In this document: positions 12,266-24,059 of the stretch, piece by piece
Layout of the letters: the number at the start of each line of letters is the position of its first letter
Position numbering within the stretch: the stretch's first letter is position 1
Translations under genes and position numbers: made by a program
The notes under the pieces: generated by a model
The model's database searches: none
Seen by the model: only the letters and a program-made list of their open reading frames with translations
What the model was told of the DNA's origin: nothing
Assembly (NCBI GenBank): GCA_026260175.1
Contig: JAKCWW010000151.1
Coordinates: 83,468 to 147,467, forward strand
Source: Reticulitermes lucifugus
Lineage: Eukaryota; Arthropoda; Insecta; Blattodea; Rhinotermitidae
Direction: 5' to 3'
Length of the DNA stretch: 64,000 nucleotides

Positions 12266-12751
12266 CCAAGAATTGTTTGATTACATTTTACGCCTGCTTT
12301 TCAAGCAGACGATTCATTCTGTGTTGGTTACTCATCACAACAAATCTTTAAAATTTTTACGGTGACATGAGAAATGCGCAGGGTTTTACTAATCTGATAC
12401 GCTGATTACAGAAGTTGTTTTATCCCCTTCGTAATTGCATGCAAGACATTAAAATGTCCACACACGTAACAAAACAGCCTGGCGGATTACACACAGCCAC
12501 GATGGTGATGTTTATCTGTGTTGTCTTATTGAGAGAAAAACAGCGGCTGTAGGACACAGCCAGCCTGTAATGCTCCCAGGGTGTGACTGAGGAGAAATAG
12601 TCACCCGGCTGTTATAATCCAGACCTGCCTGCACAGCGTAATGCTGTTCTTTCCTGCAAACATACGCTGAACGATGCTTGTTTTAAACGTAAAATGTTCA
12701 GTTGGTGTCTGTGCACGCGTTAGGGGTTGCATTCATTCATAATTTCTATAC
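12266..12751. other. No recognisable gene
   Basis: Nothing assignable. Confidence 0.55.
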
Positions 12752-12905
12752 GAATGAAGGTGAGTGGTCAGCGCTCCGGCTGCTTTACTCCCGGGGAATG
12801 ATCCCTCGGTACCCATTGAATAAAATGCTGGGTGGACCCTAGAGTCCTGACGTTTTTGAGAATGATCTGTTGCCCCTGACGGGAACCGATTGCCGGGTTA
12901 TCCAT
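12752..12905 (-). repeat. SINE family B fragment
   Basis: The plus strand shows GAAGGTGAGTGGTCAGCGCT, CTTTACTCCCGGGGAATGAT, GTACCCATTGAATAAAATGC and GGGTGGACCCTAGAG. The tail end is missing. Confidence 0.75.
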
Positions 12906-13868
12906 GGCGTAGATTTTGTAAACGTACTTATGAAAAAATGGCCATTACAGTTTTCTTCAAAACTGAAACATAATGCAAAGTATTTAGTCTCGTAGGATTT
13001 ATTGTGTTACTTTTCATAAGTTTTTGATCCTTGTCACTGTGTGACACTTTTTCAGCATTTGAGGCAATGCATACAATACCAGATTGCATACATCACTAAT
13101 GTATGTCTCTTCACAGTGTCCCTGTGATCTCCACCCTCCGAACAAACTTAACAGTGGGATGGAGATTGTCTTTAAATATGCAGCACGTCTGTGACGAATT
13201 GTTAGTCAGTTGAACGCAGATGCTGCTGATTTATGCACGGTGCTAATGTTACGTGCGAGATTGTGGATATTCGTGGGGTGCATTTTCTGCGTGGAAGTCG
13301 CGGTATTTGGATGCAGCAACTCTCTGGTTATGCAAGTCTAGAATTGTTCACGCGTCTGGTGGTTGAAGTTACATGACAGTGCTTACCGACTTACGATTGA
13401 AGTTTTTATTTAACGGTGGTCGTCAAACAGCTGACGTTATACAGCGTCGATTGAGATGGGGAAAAAATACTGGTGCTTGGTAAGAAAGTATATATTAAGG
13501 AGGTTTTGGCGTGTTGGAATGAACTGTCGTATCATAAACGTGGTGAGACTGAGAAAATCCACACATAACCTTGGTCGTGGCATATGGTAACACAAACGAG
13601 TTCCAAATGGTACTGAGAAAAGGCACACATAACCTTGGTGGACGCGACCGAGTTTCGAGTTTCTGTATGACAGTGTGGCCTGTGACCGCTACAGGTACCT
13701 GCTCGATGCGTAATTAGGTAACAGTTTTTTATTTATTTAACGATGCTGTTTAGAAGAGACGTAGGACATTATTAGGAGCATTCCGACAGAATAATGCAAC
13801 AAAACTGTCGTGGCCTATTGTATATTTTAATTCGAGCTCAAGTAAAGCTCTGTTGTATAAATTGAGAA
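12906..13868. other. No gene; one short direct duplication
   Basis: The phrase ACTGAGAAAA followed by CACACATAACCTTGG occurs at about 13547 and again at about 13613. This is a direct repeat with a 66-bp offset. Confidence 0.55.
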
Positions 13869-14077
13869 GTTGTCCGTGTCCACGGCATGAATGCATATTG
13901 GGGAACTAGAGGTGTAGCCCCCTCATTATTGACCACGGCACTCGATGGATGTGAATGGTTAACTTCACGCCTCGGCCGTTTTACGGGAAAGGGCCACGGT
14001 ATCCATTGCATTGGAGGCTGGGTGAGCCCCAGAATCGGTCCGGACGTTTTGGAGAAGAGAAAGATATCTTGCCTCTA
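13869..14077 (-). repeat. SINE family B copy lacking its tRNA head
   Basis: Tail and body blocks are present: CACGGCATGAATGCAT, CGGCACTCGATGGATG, CACGGTATCCATTGC, GGAGGCTGGGTGAGCCCC and GGACGTTTTGGAGAAGAG. It stops at TTGCCTC, just before the tRNA-related part. Confidence 0.8.
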
Positions 14078-16849
14078 AGAAATTTGAGACTTCGAAAGAA
14101 AGTGCATCGCCAAGCAAGATAACGGCATTCCAGCGGGAGGACCCTGTGAAATTTCTGGCTATCTTGGACGGAGAAGCGTTTCGACCACTAGTATGGTACG
14201 ACTTTGTCCGGAGTTGGACATGCGGCGCGGGTGAGCGATACAAGGAATACGTAAATTAGGATCTGGGTGGGGAACCTTGAAAAATATTTATGTTTCGTGT
14301 GTATGTTAACAATGTTGCGTAGTATTTGAGAAACACGAGCTGAAGGCATTTGTCGTTAATGAAACGTATGTAGGCTGTTCAATTTATGTAAATTTCATGT
14401 CGCATAAACATCACTAGGCCTTTAAAACAGGGCGTATTCTCATTTCCCATTTCCCCGATTGCAGTGGTCCTAAGAAGGGCTGTTTTATGTCGTACAGTAT
14501 CACTGCGCACCGTTCGTGTTCACCTGGCCTTGCTTCTGTTTGCTCTCCTCCGTGTCTCAGTGACCACGTTGATATCCACCTATAATTAGACTCAGAAGAG
14601 CACAACTGCTGCTTTCTCCGTGCTACTGCGGTGAGTCTACGGGCAGGTACACTTTTAAAACGTCTCATTGAGCAATTTGTAAGCGCATATCAAAACAATA
14701 CAATCTACAAGGAATAAGGGTTTATGACCAACATTATCAAGTCACTTGTTTGGCGAAAAATTGAAATTGAAAATTCTGGCAGAATATCGGACTGTGAGAG
14801 CATAGTTCAAATGATTTCTTTTAATCATGTACCGTACTACAAACTGCTCCGTTTAGCAAGCTGTAATTATTTATAATTGTTTCTCTGCCAAAGTAAAGAG
14901 GTATGTGTAAAATTTTTAAATAAAAAAAAATGTTGCCTCTTGACAATTATTCATATGGACTGGTTAGAGCCACTGTGTATCATGCGACATGTGCCGCGTG
15001 TTGTGAGACCACTGGTGTAGTACATTTAGCCTGCAGAAAATGAATTTCCGAATCTTAAAAAGCCAGGTAGTATCGTGCCGTTGTCATTAGGTACGTGTTC
15101 GTTGTTTTGGGGGGACGAAACGTTATGTGATGCAGCATTGAATGTACCCAGAACACACAGGTTACACATCACACAGATGATACGGCAGTTGAAACACATT
15201 ACCTTCGTGCCACGTGAAACTCTTGGCCCATGTTTTGTTTACCACTGCACATCGTTTCGTTTACTTTGGATTTCAGTGAAATGCTGTAACAGGCCGATCC
15301 TCAAATTGCACCTGTCAGATACCTGGCTGTTGTCATATCAACTTCGTATCCCTGTTATTACATCCGCCATGTTTGCTTTCTGGATTTATCATTTTCGCAT
15401 TTTTGTACCTTTTTCTTTATTTCTAAAACCCTCAGCAGAGTGAGTTCTGTACACCAACTTCATAGTCTATTGTCAGTTTTTATTGCAGTCTCTTCATCCA
15501 CCCCTCTCGTTTCCTGTCTTGTGGCGCTTCCATTCTCTTTCTGTCCCTCTCCACATCCCAACCCTCCAGCCCCATCTCCGGAAAAGCTATTTCCCTTTCT
15601 CCCCGGCTCTAATGCGCTGTAAACCTGGCGAAAATTTCATCAGTGGATGCAGTCTGGATGATCCGGCCAGTGGGGGAAAGGGGGATCTCATCAGCTGGGC
15701 ATGTCACTTCATAGCTTATAGCTTATAATAAAAACTGTCACTGGCTTAGCGCCGCCCATTCTGAAACGTTTACAAGTAATATTTTTGTTCCTAAGAATGT
15801 GTTCTGCTTCGTGATGTACCACAGCTTCACGGTACTGCGTCTTTAGCGAAAGTTAATGAATATTTTTTCCAACAGAAGGCATACTGTTGTGTTCCATTAA
15901 GTCAACATATTAAATTAATAAATTGACACAACTAATCTTTGTTATAAAAATACTTATGTTTATAAACGCTACATGTTTCAATCCCAAAGGTCATCATCAA
16001 GCGTGAAAAATAAGAATACAAAAAGTATGGTATTTGAAAGGTTTATAATGCTTAATATTATGAAACATATCTTTTTTACAACTCCTTATATTATAATTTG
16101 TGTGACTGTATTAAATTTTTCAAGTAACGTCCTGTATTATGTGTTATATAAAAACTTCTTTGCGCATATAGTTGTGTTTTATAATGAGTAATATTTTGGT
16201 GCTTATATTATAGGAATTGTGAAAGCAGTAGAATCTTTCTGTATCGATTTTTATGGTGGAATTCACTTAGTCATTTTTACTCGTGTTTCCATTGTTTGAC
16301 ATATAAAACAACACTTTGACCTTGCATGTGTATTTATATTCTGTTATGGCATTACATTGGAGATGCTGAGAGCGACGTTTTATGAATGTTGGGTCCGAAT
16401 GTAGTTCTCAGTTTCGTCTGCTTTATTGATGTGTTAGCTATGGTTTATTAAGGCTTTATTGTTTATTGACTTTCTGAAGGTAGTTCTTAATTTATGATAT
16501 AGTTCTTACGTGCGTGTTGGGCAGACGTGCACAGTGTGGCTTTGCGCTTGGGTTGTACTTGTGAACTGACCAGCACAACCTATTTTCCAATTAGCATGTA
16601 CCTTCCCCCGACCCCAAGTTGTTTTCTGGCCATAAGTATGTGTGTCGTGTGTAATACGCGCAACATTCCCCGCCAAATAATCCTCCGAAGCAGTGTTTAC
16701 CATTGGTGCATTGTATTGAGGATGTTGCCTGTTCGAATCCCTGCACGGCTAACCCGATTCAGGCTGTTCATTAGTTACCTGAGTTACTATAATAAAGTAT
16801 TGGAAGCTACCTTAAGTAGTTCCCATAACAGAAGGCTATGCAGTGTAGA
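14078..16849. other. No recognisable gene over 2.8 kb
   Basis: A plus-strand frame at 14080-14262 stays open for about 60 codons with no known domain. A pyrimidine-rich tract lies at 15420-15620. A foldback-like half arm (ACATGTTTCAATCCCAAAGG) lies at about 15972. A possible tRNA-derived B box (GTTCGAATCCC) sits alone at about 16732. Confidence 0.5.
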
Positions 16850-16945
16850 CAGAAGGGGAGTGGAGGTGTCGCCCCACGCTATCTTGTTCTCATTATTAAC
16901 GTAGGCGAATAGCTTCACGCTTTATCCGCGTTATGCCCTGGAAAT
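16850..16945 (-). repeat. SINE family B fragment, degraded
   Basis: Resembles the tail half: GGAGTGGAGGTGTCGCCCCA, TCATTATTAACGTAGGCGAA, AGCTTCACGCTTTATCCGCG. The fit is loose. Confidence 0.45.
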
Positions 16946-17172
16946 AGGCTCTAATAGCCATTAAATGAGAAGCCGGGACGGCCATACAGTGTGGCGAAGT
17001 GAACAGTCCGTGTTCATGCTGGTAGTAAACCCCAGTCCTTCAGTTGATAGTCATTATACAGACTACCGATATCTACCGATTTATTCCGACGTTAAAACGG
17101 GCCACTGCATATTCCTCGCACGCCTTCCAGTTCATAATCCACTCTACAGTTAGTTGCTACATAACTTAAAAT

Positions 17173-17405
17173 TTGTCCCTGTACACGCCATGAAGGCGTA
17201 TGGCGTGGAAGTATAGGCACTCATTCTTAACCCCGACATTGGATGTAGGTGGGTGGTCAGATTCATTCCGCGGCCGTTTTATTTCCGACGAATGATACCC
17301 AGGTACCCAGAGGAGGCTGGGTGGTTCCTTGCCGGGAATCGAACCACGATTCCGCGGTTATCCAGCCCGTGGCCTGGTCTGTATCCCGATCTTGCTGTCC
17401 TGGCA
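17173..17405 (-). repeat. SINE family B with a central deletion
   Basis: The tail blocks are clear (CACGCCATGAAGGCGTATGG, AGGAGGCTGGGTGG) and the head keeps GGGAATCGAACCACGATTCC. The stretch that normally lies between them, with GGACGTTTTGGAGAAGAG, is missing. Confidence 0.8.
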
Positions 17406-17640
17406 CGTGCTGTGTAACCTTCGTACTTGGAAATAGAGTTGTTAAGTAACGGAAGACTCACCCTTATCGAGTTATTTAGTTCCAATATTAGGTGAATAGT
17501 ACAGTTCAAGGAACTGCACGTATTTTTTACAAGCAGCAGTCTGCAACGCTGACATAATACTAATTTTGGTGTGCAGAATTTTAAAACCTAACTGCAATTG
17601 ACACGTGACGGCGATGGTGGGGTAGGGAAAGTTAAACAAA

Positions 17641-17800
17641 GTAAAGTACAGCAAAGTAAAGTGTTCCTGTGCATGGCGTGATGGACATGTGAGGGTGAGT
17701 GTTCATCTTCGCGTTCCGGCCGATTTACGTGCTGGGAAAGAGCCCGCGGTGTCCATTGAATAGGAAGATCGGTGGGCAGCTTCGCCGTTTCTTCCTCTGT
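17641..17800 (-). repeat. SINE family B, tail half
   Basis: Begins GTAAAGTACAGCAAAGTAAA, followed by GCATGGCGTGATGGAC, GTTCCGGCCGATTTACG and GTCCATTGAATAGGAAGATC. Confidence 0.7.
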
Positions 17801-18790
17801 GTTTCACGAAAGATCGGGTGAGCTGTACTGCAGTCAGTGTACTGACAATATTATCCCCGTGTAACTGAACAAGTGTGAGATTGGTTGCAGTTTGCGAACG
17901 TCTCTTAGTTTGTATATTATTGTGAATTCACATGCGGCCTAGAAAATAATCTGTAACATGGCGTGTCATTTGATTAACTATTGCTTAATGTTTTAAGTGA
18001 ACACATTACTCAAATTTAACAACACATATTCATCTATTTTAATTATGCAGAGGAACAGCTTTACCTTACTGTACAGGATTGTGGAACTGGCCATAAGGAG
18101 ACCGAAATTTTGCGCGTCTGAATTTTAGACAGTAATTTAGTTTTTACCTCACAAAGAACAAATTCCGTGTCCGCCACGCAAACCAACCGGTTGCTAGTGT
18201 GTGCGGACATAATTATTGTTGATTGGGAGAATCGTACGGTGCAGACAAATACACTTTGAGCGCAGAATGCTGACTTTTCAAACGTAACAGCATGTGGTAC
18301 ATATAATTACCACTAGAATTTAAACGGTTAAGAAAGAATAGTCATACAAAGATCTCCCGGTGCTTTCAGTATCAGCTTCCGTCTACTTTTGGTGCCTTTA
18401 AGATCAGTCTGTGTCCCCTGTTGTCGCATATCGCCGCCCGACTAAATGCTGCTGTTGGTAGAGCTTGAAGGTTTGTGTGGAGAATAAGAAATTTGCCACG
18501 TTTATTCATTTACGTAGTCTTCTGTACACGGTGTTGATTTCTATTGTAAGTTGCCAGAAGAATGTTATTGGTGAAAAACATAGAGGATAAACATGGTACA
18601 GAGTTGTCCAAAATTCGCGCAACCCAGCTTGTTATAGATAATTTTTCTCGTGTTGGTAACTACGCAAGTGGCGCAAAGTCACGTGACAACATTATGTATT
18701 TCCTAGTACGCCGTAGTGGTTGTTAGGTATGTTGCAGTTGTACACAAACTAATTCGTACTGATTTGGCATTATACATCCCGTGTATTCTT
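17801..18790. other. No recognisable gene
   Basis: Nothing assignable. Confidence 0.55.
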
Positions 18791-19088
18791 ATCATCAGTT
18801 ACATTCACCAACAGATACACTACATACGATATAAATCATAGATAAGTCTTAGAAATCTCCTACGTGTTTCGGCACCGAGGTGCCATCCTCAGGGAGTTAA
18901 AAATACAAAGGAGTGTCAGGACCATTGTTGTAAGTATCCTAATTCTGGACATTGAACTACCAAGGTTGATGTGTTGGTGTAACTCCCTGAGGATCGCACC
19001 TCGGTGCCGAAACGTGTTGGAGTTTTCGAAGACTTATGTATGATTTATATGTTATTGTGTGCATTTGTTGGTGAATATAACTGATCAT
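18791..19088. repeat. Long foldback element, about 298 bp
   Basis: Two arms of about 109 bp (18791-18900 and 18980-19088) are close reverse complements around a loop of about 79 bp. Landmarks in the left arm are CATTCACCAACAGATACAC, ATATAAATCATA, GTGTTTCGGCACCGAGGTGC and CATCCTCAGGGAGTTA, and each has its complement in the right arm. There is no coding content. Confidence 0.85.
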
Positions 19089-20204
19089 TCATACTGATAT
19101 GTTCGTGACGAAACCACCATTAAATATTCGCTGTGTGAACCTGTGAGTGTACGAGTAGTCTTAGCGATACTTGTAAACGTCTGAACTGAATTTCTAAGAA
19201 AAATGTCGGAATTGATAAGTACCAAATAAATCAGTACCTTCAAGAATAGTAGTAACCCGATTTCTTGAAACGCGTAGCCTTTGTGAGAAAAGAAAAACAG
19301 GACGCTCGTAAGTGCTAACCGAAGAATTATGGTGGTATTAGGTCAGCGTTACTGCAGTTTTCTAGACAACTGCTCTTAAGACTTGCATAAAAAACGGTTA
19401 TGTCTTCGTGAGGCACACAAAGGGCTGTTAGAGTTAGGTCTCAATTCTTGTATTGAGGTCATGTAAGGGATTGCGGAACTTGATAAACGGAATAGACTTG
19501 TTGCCAAACTGTATTTTGTGGTGCACGTTGAATAGCTGAACGTTTAAAAACGATTCCCACACAGTAAAAGACCTGAAAGCCAGTATACAGAATTAAATTG
19601 TTAACACATACGATCAAACATTACAGAAGTTGAGAACGAAGTTGGGGAAAAATGATAGTGCATGTTTTCGAGACGGATGTTTACAACATTTATTATAGCT
19701 TTGTGTAGTAGTTATTGATTTCATAATCCCGTAGTAGAGAAGAATTAATACATTTTGGTTACGGATCCAGCAGTTCCTCCACTTCACTTCTTAGCTTGTG
19801 GGCCAGAACACCTTACCTACTGTACTGTACATGGCGCCGCTAAAAGCACGCATGTAAATTATTTGATAGTGATATTTTAATGTCCAGTGAAATTTCGAGC
19901 CTGTTGATCGTGTTCTGACGCGCAGGCGCACCAATGTTTTTTAACTGGAATTCAGCAACTGTCGTGTCAAAATGATCATTGTCATCATCATCAAGTCTGA
20001 ACTGTTGAAAACTTTGCACATTAGCAGTTGCTTGAAAATAAAATCTATTACATGGTACGGAAATTGAAAGAGGAAGCACTAGAACGCACTATTTGGACAA
20101 CTCGTTTTGGAAGAGGCTGTGGACCTGTCGTAAGAAAAACTACAGAATGAATGAATGAGTGAGAGTGTTACATGAGCAAATGGAGTTTGTATTGCAAATC
20201 ACGG
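19089..20204. other. No recognisable gene
   Basis: Nothing assignable. Confidence 0.55.
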
Positions 20205-20330
20205 TAACCACGCGGTAGAAAGTTATGCACGTGGGCTGAGTTCACGCTGGGGCTCATGTGTTCAAATCCTGTCCGCATCATGGATGGTTGTCAGAGTTTC
20301 CTGTGTTCTATATGGCTTGCGATTATCCGA
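20205..20330 (+). repeat. Possible tRNA-derived SINE head
   Basis: Contains CACGCGGTAGAAAGTTATGC and then GTGTTCAAATCCTG, with spacing that could be A and B boxes, followed by a TGTCAGAGTTTCCTG stretch. It does not belong to family A or B. This is a weak call. Confidence 0.3.
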
Positions 20331-20470
20331 TCCTGAAAAACTGCTATCGGCTGTGTTGGTACATATTTATATAAATGTCTCTTAGGGGCCCAGTGGTCGA
20401 AGAACATAAGGTTATCATCATCTAGTTCTGTCATGTAACATATGGAGTTGTCACAGCTTAGCTAAATACA

Positions 20471-20729
20471 GGTAAAGGCTGTCCCGGTACATGCCAAGGA
20501 GGTCCAGAGTGTGGGTATACACATACTCTACCGCGGCCTAGAAGGGGGTGGGTGGTAAGCGTCACACCCCGTCCTGTTTATCCCCGGGAGAGACCCAGTA
20601 CCCATTGTACAGGAGGCTAGGTGGGCCTTGGGGCCAGTGTGGTTGTGTCCGGAAATCTCTTCCCGACCGGGATTCGAACCCCGGACCGTACAGCCCGTAG
20701 CGAGTCGCTATACCGACTACGCTATCCCA
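20471..20729 (-). repeat. SINE family B, full length
   Basis: The plus strand runs from the tail GGTAAAGGCTGTCCCGGTAC through CCATTGTACAGGAGGCTAGG to the head. The head holds GATTCGAACCCCGG (B box on the minus strand) and CGCTATACCGACTACGCTAT (A box on the minus strand). It is the best-preserved minus-strand copy and mirrors the one at 11149. Confidence 0.9.
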
Positions 20730-21311
20730 TAGTTGAATATACCTAGAAATTAAACGTAATTTTTGATGATCTTACGATAATGTTTAAAGTGTAAAATTTC
20801 TTTCTGTTTCAGGTAAGTTTTCTTCTCCATAACGCCAGCGATGACATCAGTTTCGTCATTTGGTGAGTGCATTATGTCGTAATGTAGTAAGCAGCCATGA
20901 TAATACCCATCAGTCTCTGAGTGTGTGTAGTCATGAAGACAGGGACGTGTGGCGGAACAATTTTGTTTTGTGCTCGTAATTGGAAACTCCATGATCAGTG
21001 CTGCATACCTCACTGTTGGCGGTGTGGAATCCAGTCGTCGATACAGCGAAAATACCTCCCGCAATTGGAGGAACTTATCCGAGGCAGTTTTATTTAGGCC
21101 ACGCCCTTACAACATTTTAGTGTGTAGTAAATGTCAGGAAATTCTCATAGCTACTGCAGTGGGTTTTCCAAAGCAAAACATTTTATTGATTTCTTGTTTC
21201 GTCGAATGTGTGCTGCATGCTTTGTCCATCATAATGCCTTATTTAATTTCTTTCACTTTGCTTTATTAGAGAACTATGAAGACGTTCATTTAGTAAGGTT
21301 CCTAGCGTCAT
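20730..21311. other. No recognisable gene
   Basis: Frames of about 105 codons overlap on both strands at 20750-21269 with no domain resemblance, so neither is called. Confidence 0.5.
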
Positions 21312-21700
21312 AAAAATTCACATGGATACGTCTATCCCACCTGGGCACGAGTTTACAAATTACCCCTCGGCAGAAATCGGGCTCTTCGTTCTTTCGCAGC
21401 TATTCACGAGCAGCCATGTCCACTTGCTAATTGTTACACAATCGGTGAACTGGAGTACGAGTTGACGGTTTACCAAAATCAGTTTCTCCACTCTTACTGA
21501 GGTCAAATACGTCCTTGATGTGCTGGGCCGACCGGTGCGTTCGTCATTGTCGGTGCCCGTTCCTCCATTCTCCAGCGCTGCCCCACTTTCTGACATGCTG
21601 CACTCTCGTTATGCAGCCATCATACACATCTCTCAATTGGCGGTGAATTTTGATTGGGGAAACATTTTTTGCCAATAAAAACCGAATGACGCAATTAACT
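21312..21700 (-). pseudogene. Mariner transposase, internally deleted relic 1
   Basis: Mariner transposases bind the element's terminal repeats with an N-terminal helix-turn-helix domain and cut DNA with a C-terminal DDD domain. On the minus strand the N-terminus reads VIRFLLAKNVSPIKIHRQL (about 21690-21630), then VQHVRKWG, then after a frameshift NDERTGRPSTSRT (about 21550-21510) and VRVEKLILVNRQ. The sequence then jumps straight to the C-terminal end, LRKNEEPDF, with KLVPRWDRRIHVNF at about 21350-21315. About 200 central residues, including the whole catalytic core, are missing against the usual length of about 345. At least one frameshift and several stops are present. Terminal inverted repeats were not located. 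The family call is firm; the subfamily is not. Confidence 0.8.
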
Positions 21701-22174
21701 TAGCGGATGAATTATGCAGTGTCGTTGCCGGTATTCGTCAAATTGTCCGTTGAATAGCGTCTTAGTGACTGACTCTTGCGCCATCTGTTGCATGTAACCT
21801 GCATTAAAAATGCTATCTCCTACCGACAAATAACATGCCTGACTAGCACAAAAGTTATAGGCTAGCAGACCTTACTGAACATGCTTCGTGTTGAATTTGA
21901 TCCGAAAGATGTGTCGTTGAAGCATATGAACTGGATTATTCTGTCTGAGAATGGGACCAGTGTGACCATGATTATCTGCTTTCGAAATCCATAAAGTGCT
22001 TGTAAGTATCTGAGCGAATATCTTGCTTCTGTAAATGGACTCCGCTCCGTGAAGTCATTTACCCCCGCAAAGCTTATTGCTCACTGTGCGCCTTTAATAT
22101 TTACAGGCAGGGCTTCTGTAAGGTACGAGCTGAAGTGTAAGTTCATGTCGGCAAGCTACTTAACTTATTTGAAG
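21701..22174. other. No recognisable gene
   Basis: Nothing assignable between the mariner relic and the SINE array. Confidence 0.55.
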
Positions 22175-22340
22175 CTACGACTGTCATCATTCCAACGCCT
22201 CCATCTACATTATCATTATCACCAGATTCTACCAGACGGACGAGTGGGCGACGCCTGGGAACCTTCTAACAAAGTGATGCTTTTTCTTCCCCTCCCCCTT
22301 TGTCTTCACTTCTTTCCCCCTCGTAGTCTTAGCCTTTAAA
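22175..22340 (+). repeat. SINE family A array, unit 1 (3' part only)
   Basis: Holds the 3' half of the unit: CTGTCATCATTCCAACGCCT, ACCAGACGGACGAGTGGGCG and CGCCTGGGAACCTTCTAAC. It then runs into a pyrimidine-rich insertion before the next head. Confidence 0.65.
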
Positions 22341-22741
22341 GTCCGTGCCAAGGCTCAGGCGGTTAGTTGCCGGCCTCTCACGCGGGAGGTCCGGGTTCGA
22401 TCCCAGGCCAGTGCATGTGAGATTTGTGGTGTACAGATTGGCACTGGGACAAGTTTTTCTACGAGTGCTGCAACTTTTCTCCTGTCCGTATCGTTCCACC
22501 AGTGCTCCATACTCGTCGTCATGTGCATGTTGCACTTACTGGAAGGAACAGATGCATGAACATGAGGGCTGCACTAAAGATCAGTTATGGTCGAGGTGCA
22601 CGGGATGCTGCGGTGTCCGTCCTGCTTGTCTTTTCTTCTACTGGCAGGACAATCTTGCGAAGTCTGGGAATCTTCCCAAAAGCAATGCTCTTTCGAAAAT
22701 TGGGGAGCATTCGATAGAAAATTACTGTCACAGAGGATGTA
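22341..22741 (+). repeat. SINE family A array, unit 2
   Basis: The head begins GTCCGTGCCAAGGCTCAGGC, with B box GGGTTCGATCC and TTTGTGGTGTACAGATTGGC. The 3' block AGCAATGCTCTTTCGAAAAT then GGGGAGCATTCGATAG sits at about 22681. The unit is about 400 bp, roughly 100 bp longer than its neighbours because of inserted sequence near 22560-22650. Confidence 0.85.
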
Positions 22742-23040
22742 GGGCCGTGACTTAGCTCAGGCGGTTAGTCGCACGCCTCTCGCCGAGGAGGCCCGTGTTC
22801 GATCCCGGGTTAGCCCACGTGAGATTTGTGGTGGACGAAGTGGCACTGGGACAGGGGTTTCTCCGACTACTTTGGTTCTCCCCTGTCAGTATCATTCCAC
22901 CAATGTTCCATACTTATTTTTGTCTACATGTAGCTCTTACCTGAAGGACAAACGGGTGAAGCCTGGGAACCTACCATATAGCAGTACTCTTTCGGAGGTC
23001 GGGAAGCATTGGATGGAAAATAATTTTCATAGAGGATCTA
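22742..23040 (+). repeat. SINE family A array, unit 3 (complete, about 300 bp)
   Basis: The head GGCCGTGACTTAGCTCAGGC is followed by GTTCGATCCCGGG, TTTGTGGTGGACGAAGTGGC, CTGTCAGTATCATTCCACCA, GAAGGACAAACGGGTGAAGC and GGGAAGCATTGGATGG. It ends directly at the next head and is the best full-length copy of the family in the window. Confidence 0.9.
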
Positions 23041-23340
23041 AGGGCCGTGCTATGACTCAGACAGATAGTCGCCGGTCTGACACCGTGGAGGCTCGGGTTC
23101 GATCGCGGGCCAGTCCATGTGATATTTGTGGTGGACACGAGTTGTACCAGGGCAGGTTTTTCTCCGAGTACTTCCGGTTTTCCCCCGTCATTATCATTCC
23201 CCCAATGCTGCATACTCATCTTCATCAACGTGCTACACTGGTTAAAACTACAAACGGGCGAAGCCTAGGAGACTTCCAAATGCAATTGTGTTTAGGTAAT
23301 CGGGGAGTATTGGATAGAATAGTACTTCCAGAAGGGGCTA
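23041..23340 (+). repeat. SINE family A array, unit 4
   Basis: The head GGGCCGTGCTATGACTCAGA abuts unit 3. It has B box GGGTTCGATCG, TTTGTGGTGGACACGAGTTG, TCTCCGAGTACTTCCGG and a 3' block ending GGGGAGTATTGGATAG. The longest open frame in the window (22872-23429, 185 codons) simply crosses units 3 and 4 and is not a gene. Confidence 0.88.
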
Positions 23341-23444
23341 TTCCTTTTCTTCATGAGTTCATTTGTGTACTGAAATTGTTGGTTATGATGTGGGATTTGC
23401 CTCGCGGTAGAGACTTTTTTCTGATTTAGAAATCCTGTACACTT

Positions 23445-23565
23445 GTTGGGAGGTGAACATTACCTTAACGCTTCGGCCGTTTTATCCCTTGCTGGGAAGG
23501 AGACCATGCTATGTATATTATGTTAGGCGAGCATTAGAGCCAGTTTGAATCCGGTGACGAACTAC
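23445..23565 (-). repeat. SINE family B fragment, degraded
   Basis: Resembles GAGGTGAACATTACCTTAAC then GCTTCGGCCGTTTTATCCC of the family body, followed by a GCATTAGAGCCAGT block. The head is missing. Confidence 0.5.
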
Positions 23566-24059
23566 CTGCAGGGGATTAAAGCTAGCCTTTCACGCCGTAG
23601 ACAGTCACAAAACTGTCATGGGTCATGTAATAAGCAGATTGTATGATAGAACCATGAAGTCATGATATAGGAATTACTTTATTTTTCGTAAGAATGTGTG
23701 GTGCGTTTCAGGTACTTGGAACAAGAGAAACGCATTGAAATTGTAGGAACAGCTGAGATGGAATTTTGAAATCTCTTATTACAGGTCGGTCCTGAATCTT
23801 TTATGTTCTCGTTTCTTTTTCAGAACCCTTATTATCATAGAATTGCAGCATATTTGTATTATTTGGACGTGAAACTCGGTGTCCTACTCTGAAAAGAGAA
23901 GGCATTTGGGAACAAAGTACTTGTCGAGGTATTTCAACCTTTGAGGTACGATGTAAGCGGAGAATCAACAAAATTACGTATCTGAGAAGCGCTTTGTTTA
24001 TATTTATTCAGCAATATATGCAATTTGTTAAGGAAGTTGGGGTAACACGGACTTAGGGC

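Noticed and set aside
22872-23429. Longest open frame in the window (185 codons)
   Set aside because: It crosses two tandem SINE copies and reads through tRNA-like heads, so it is a by-product of the repeat.
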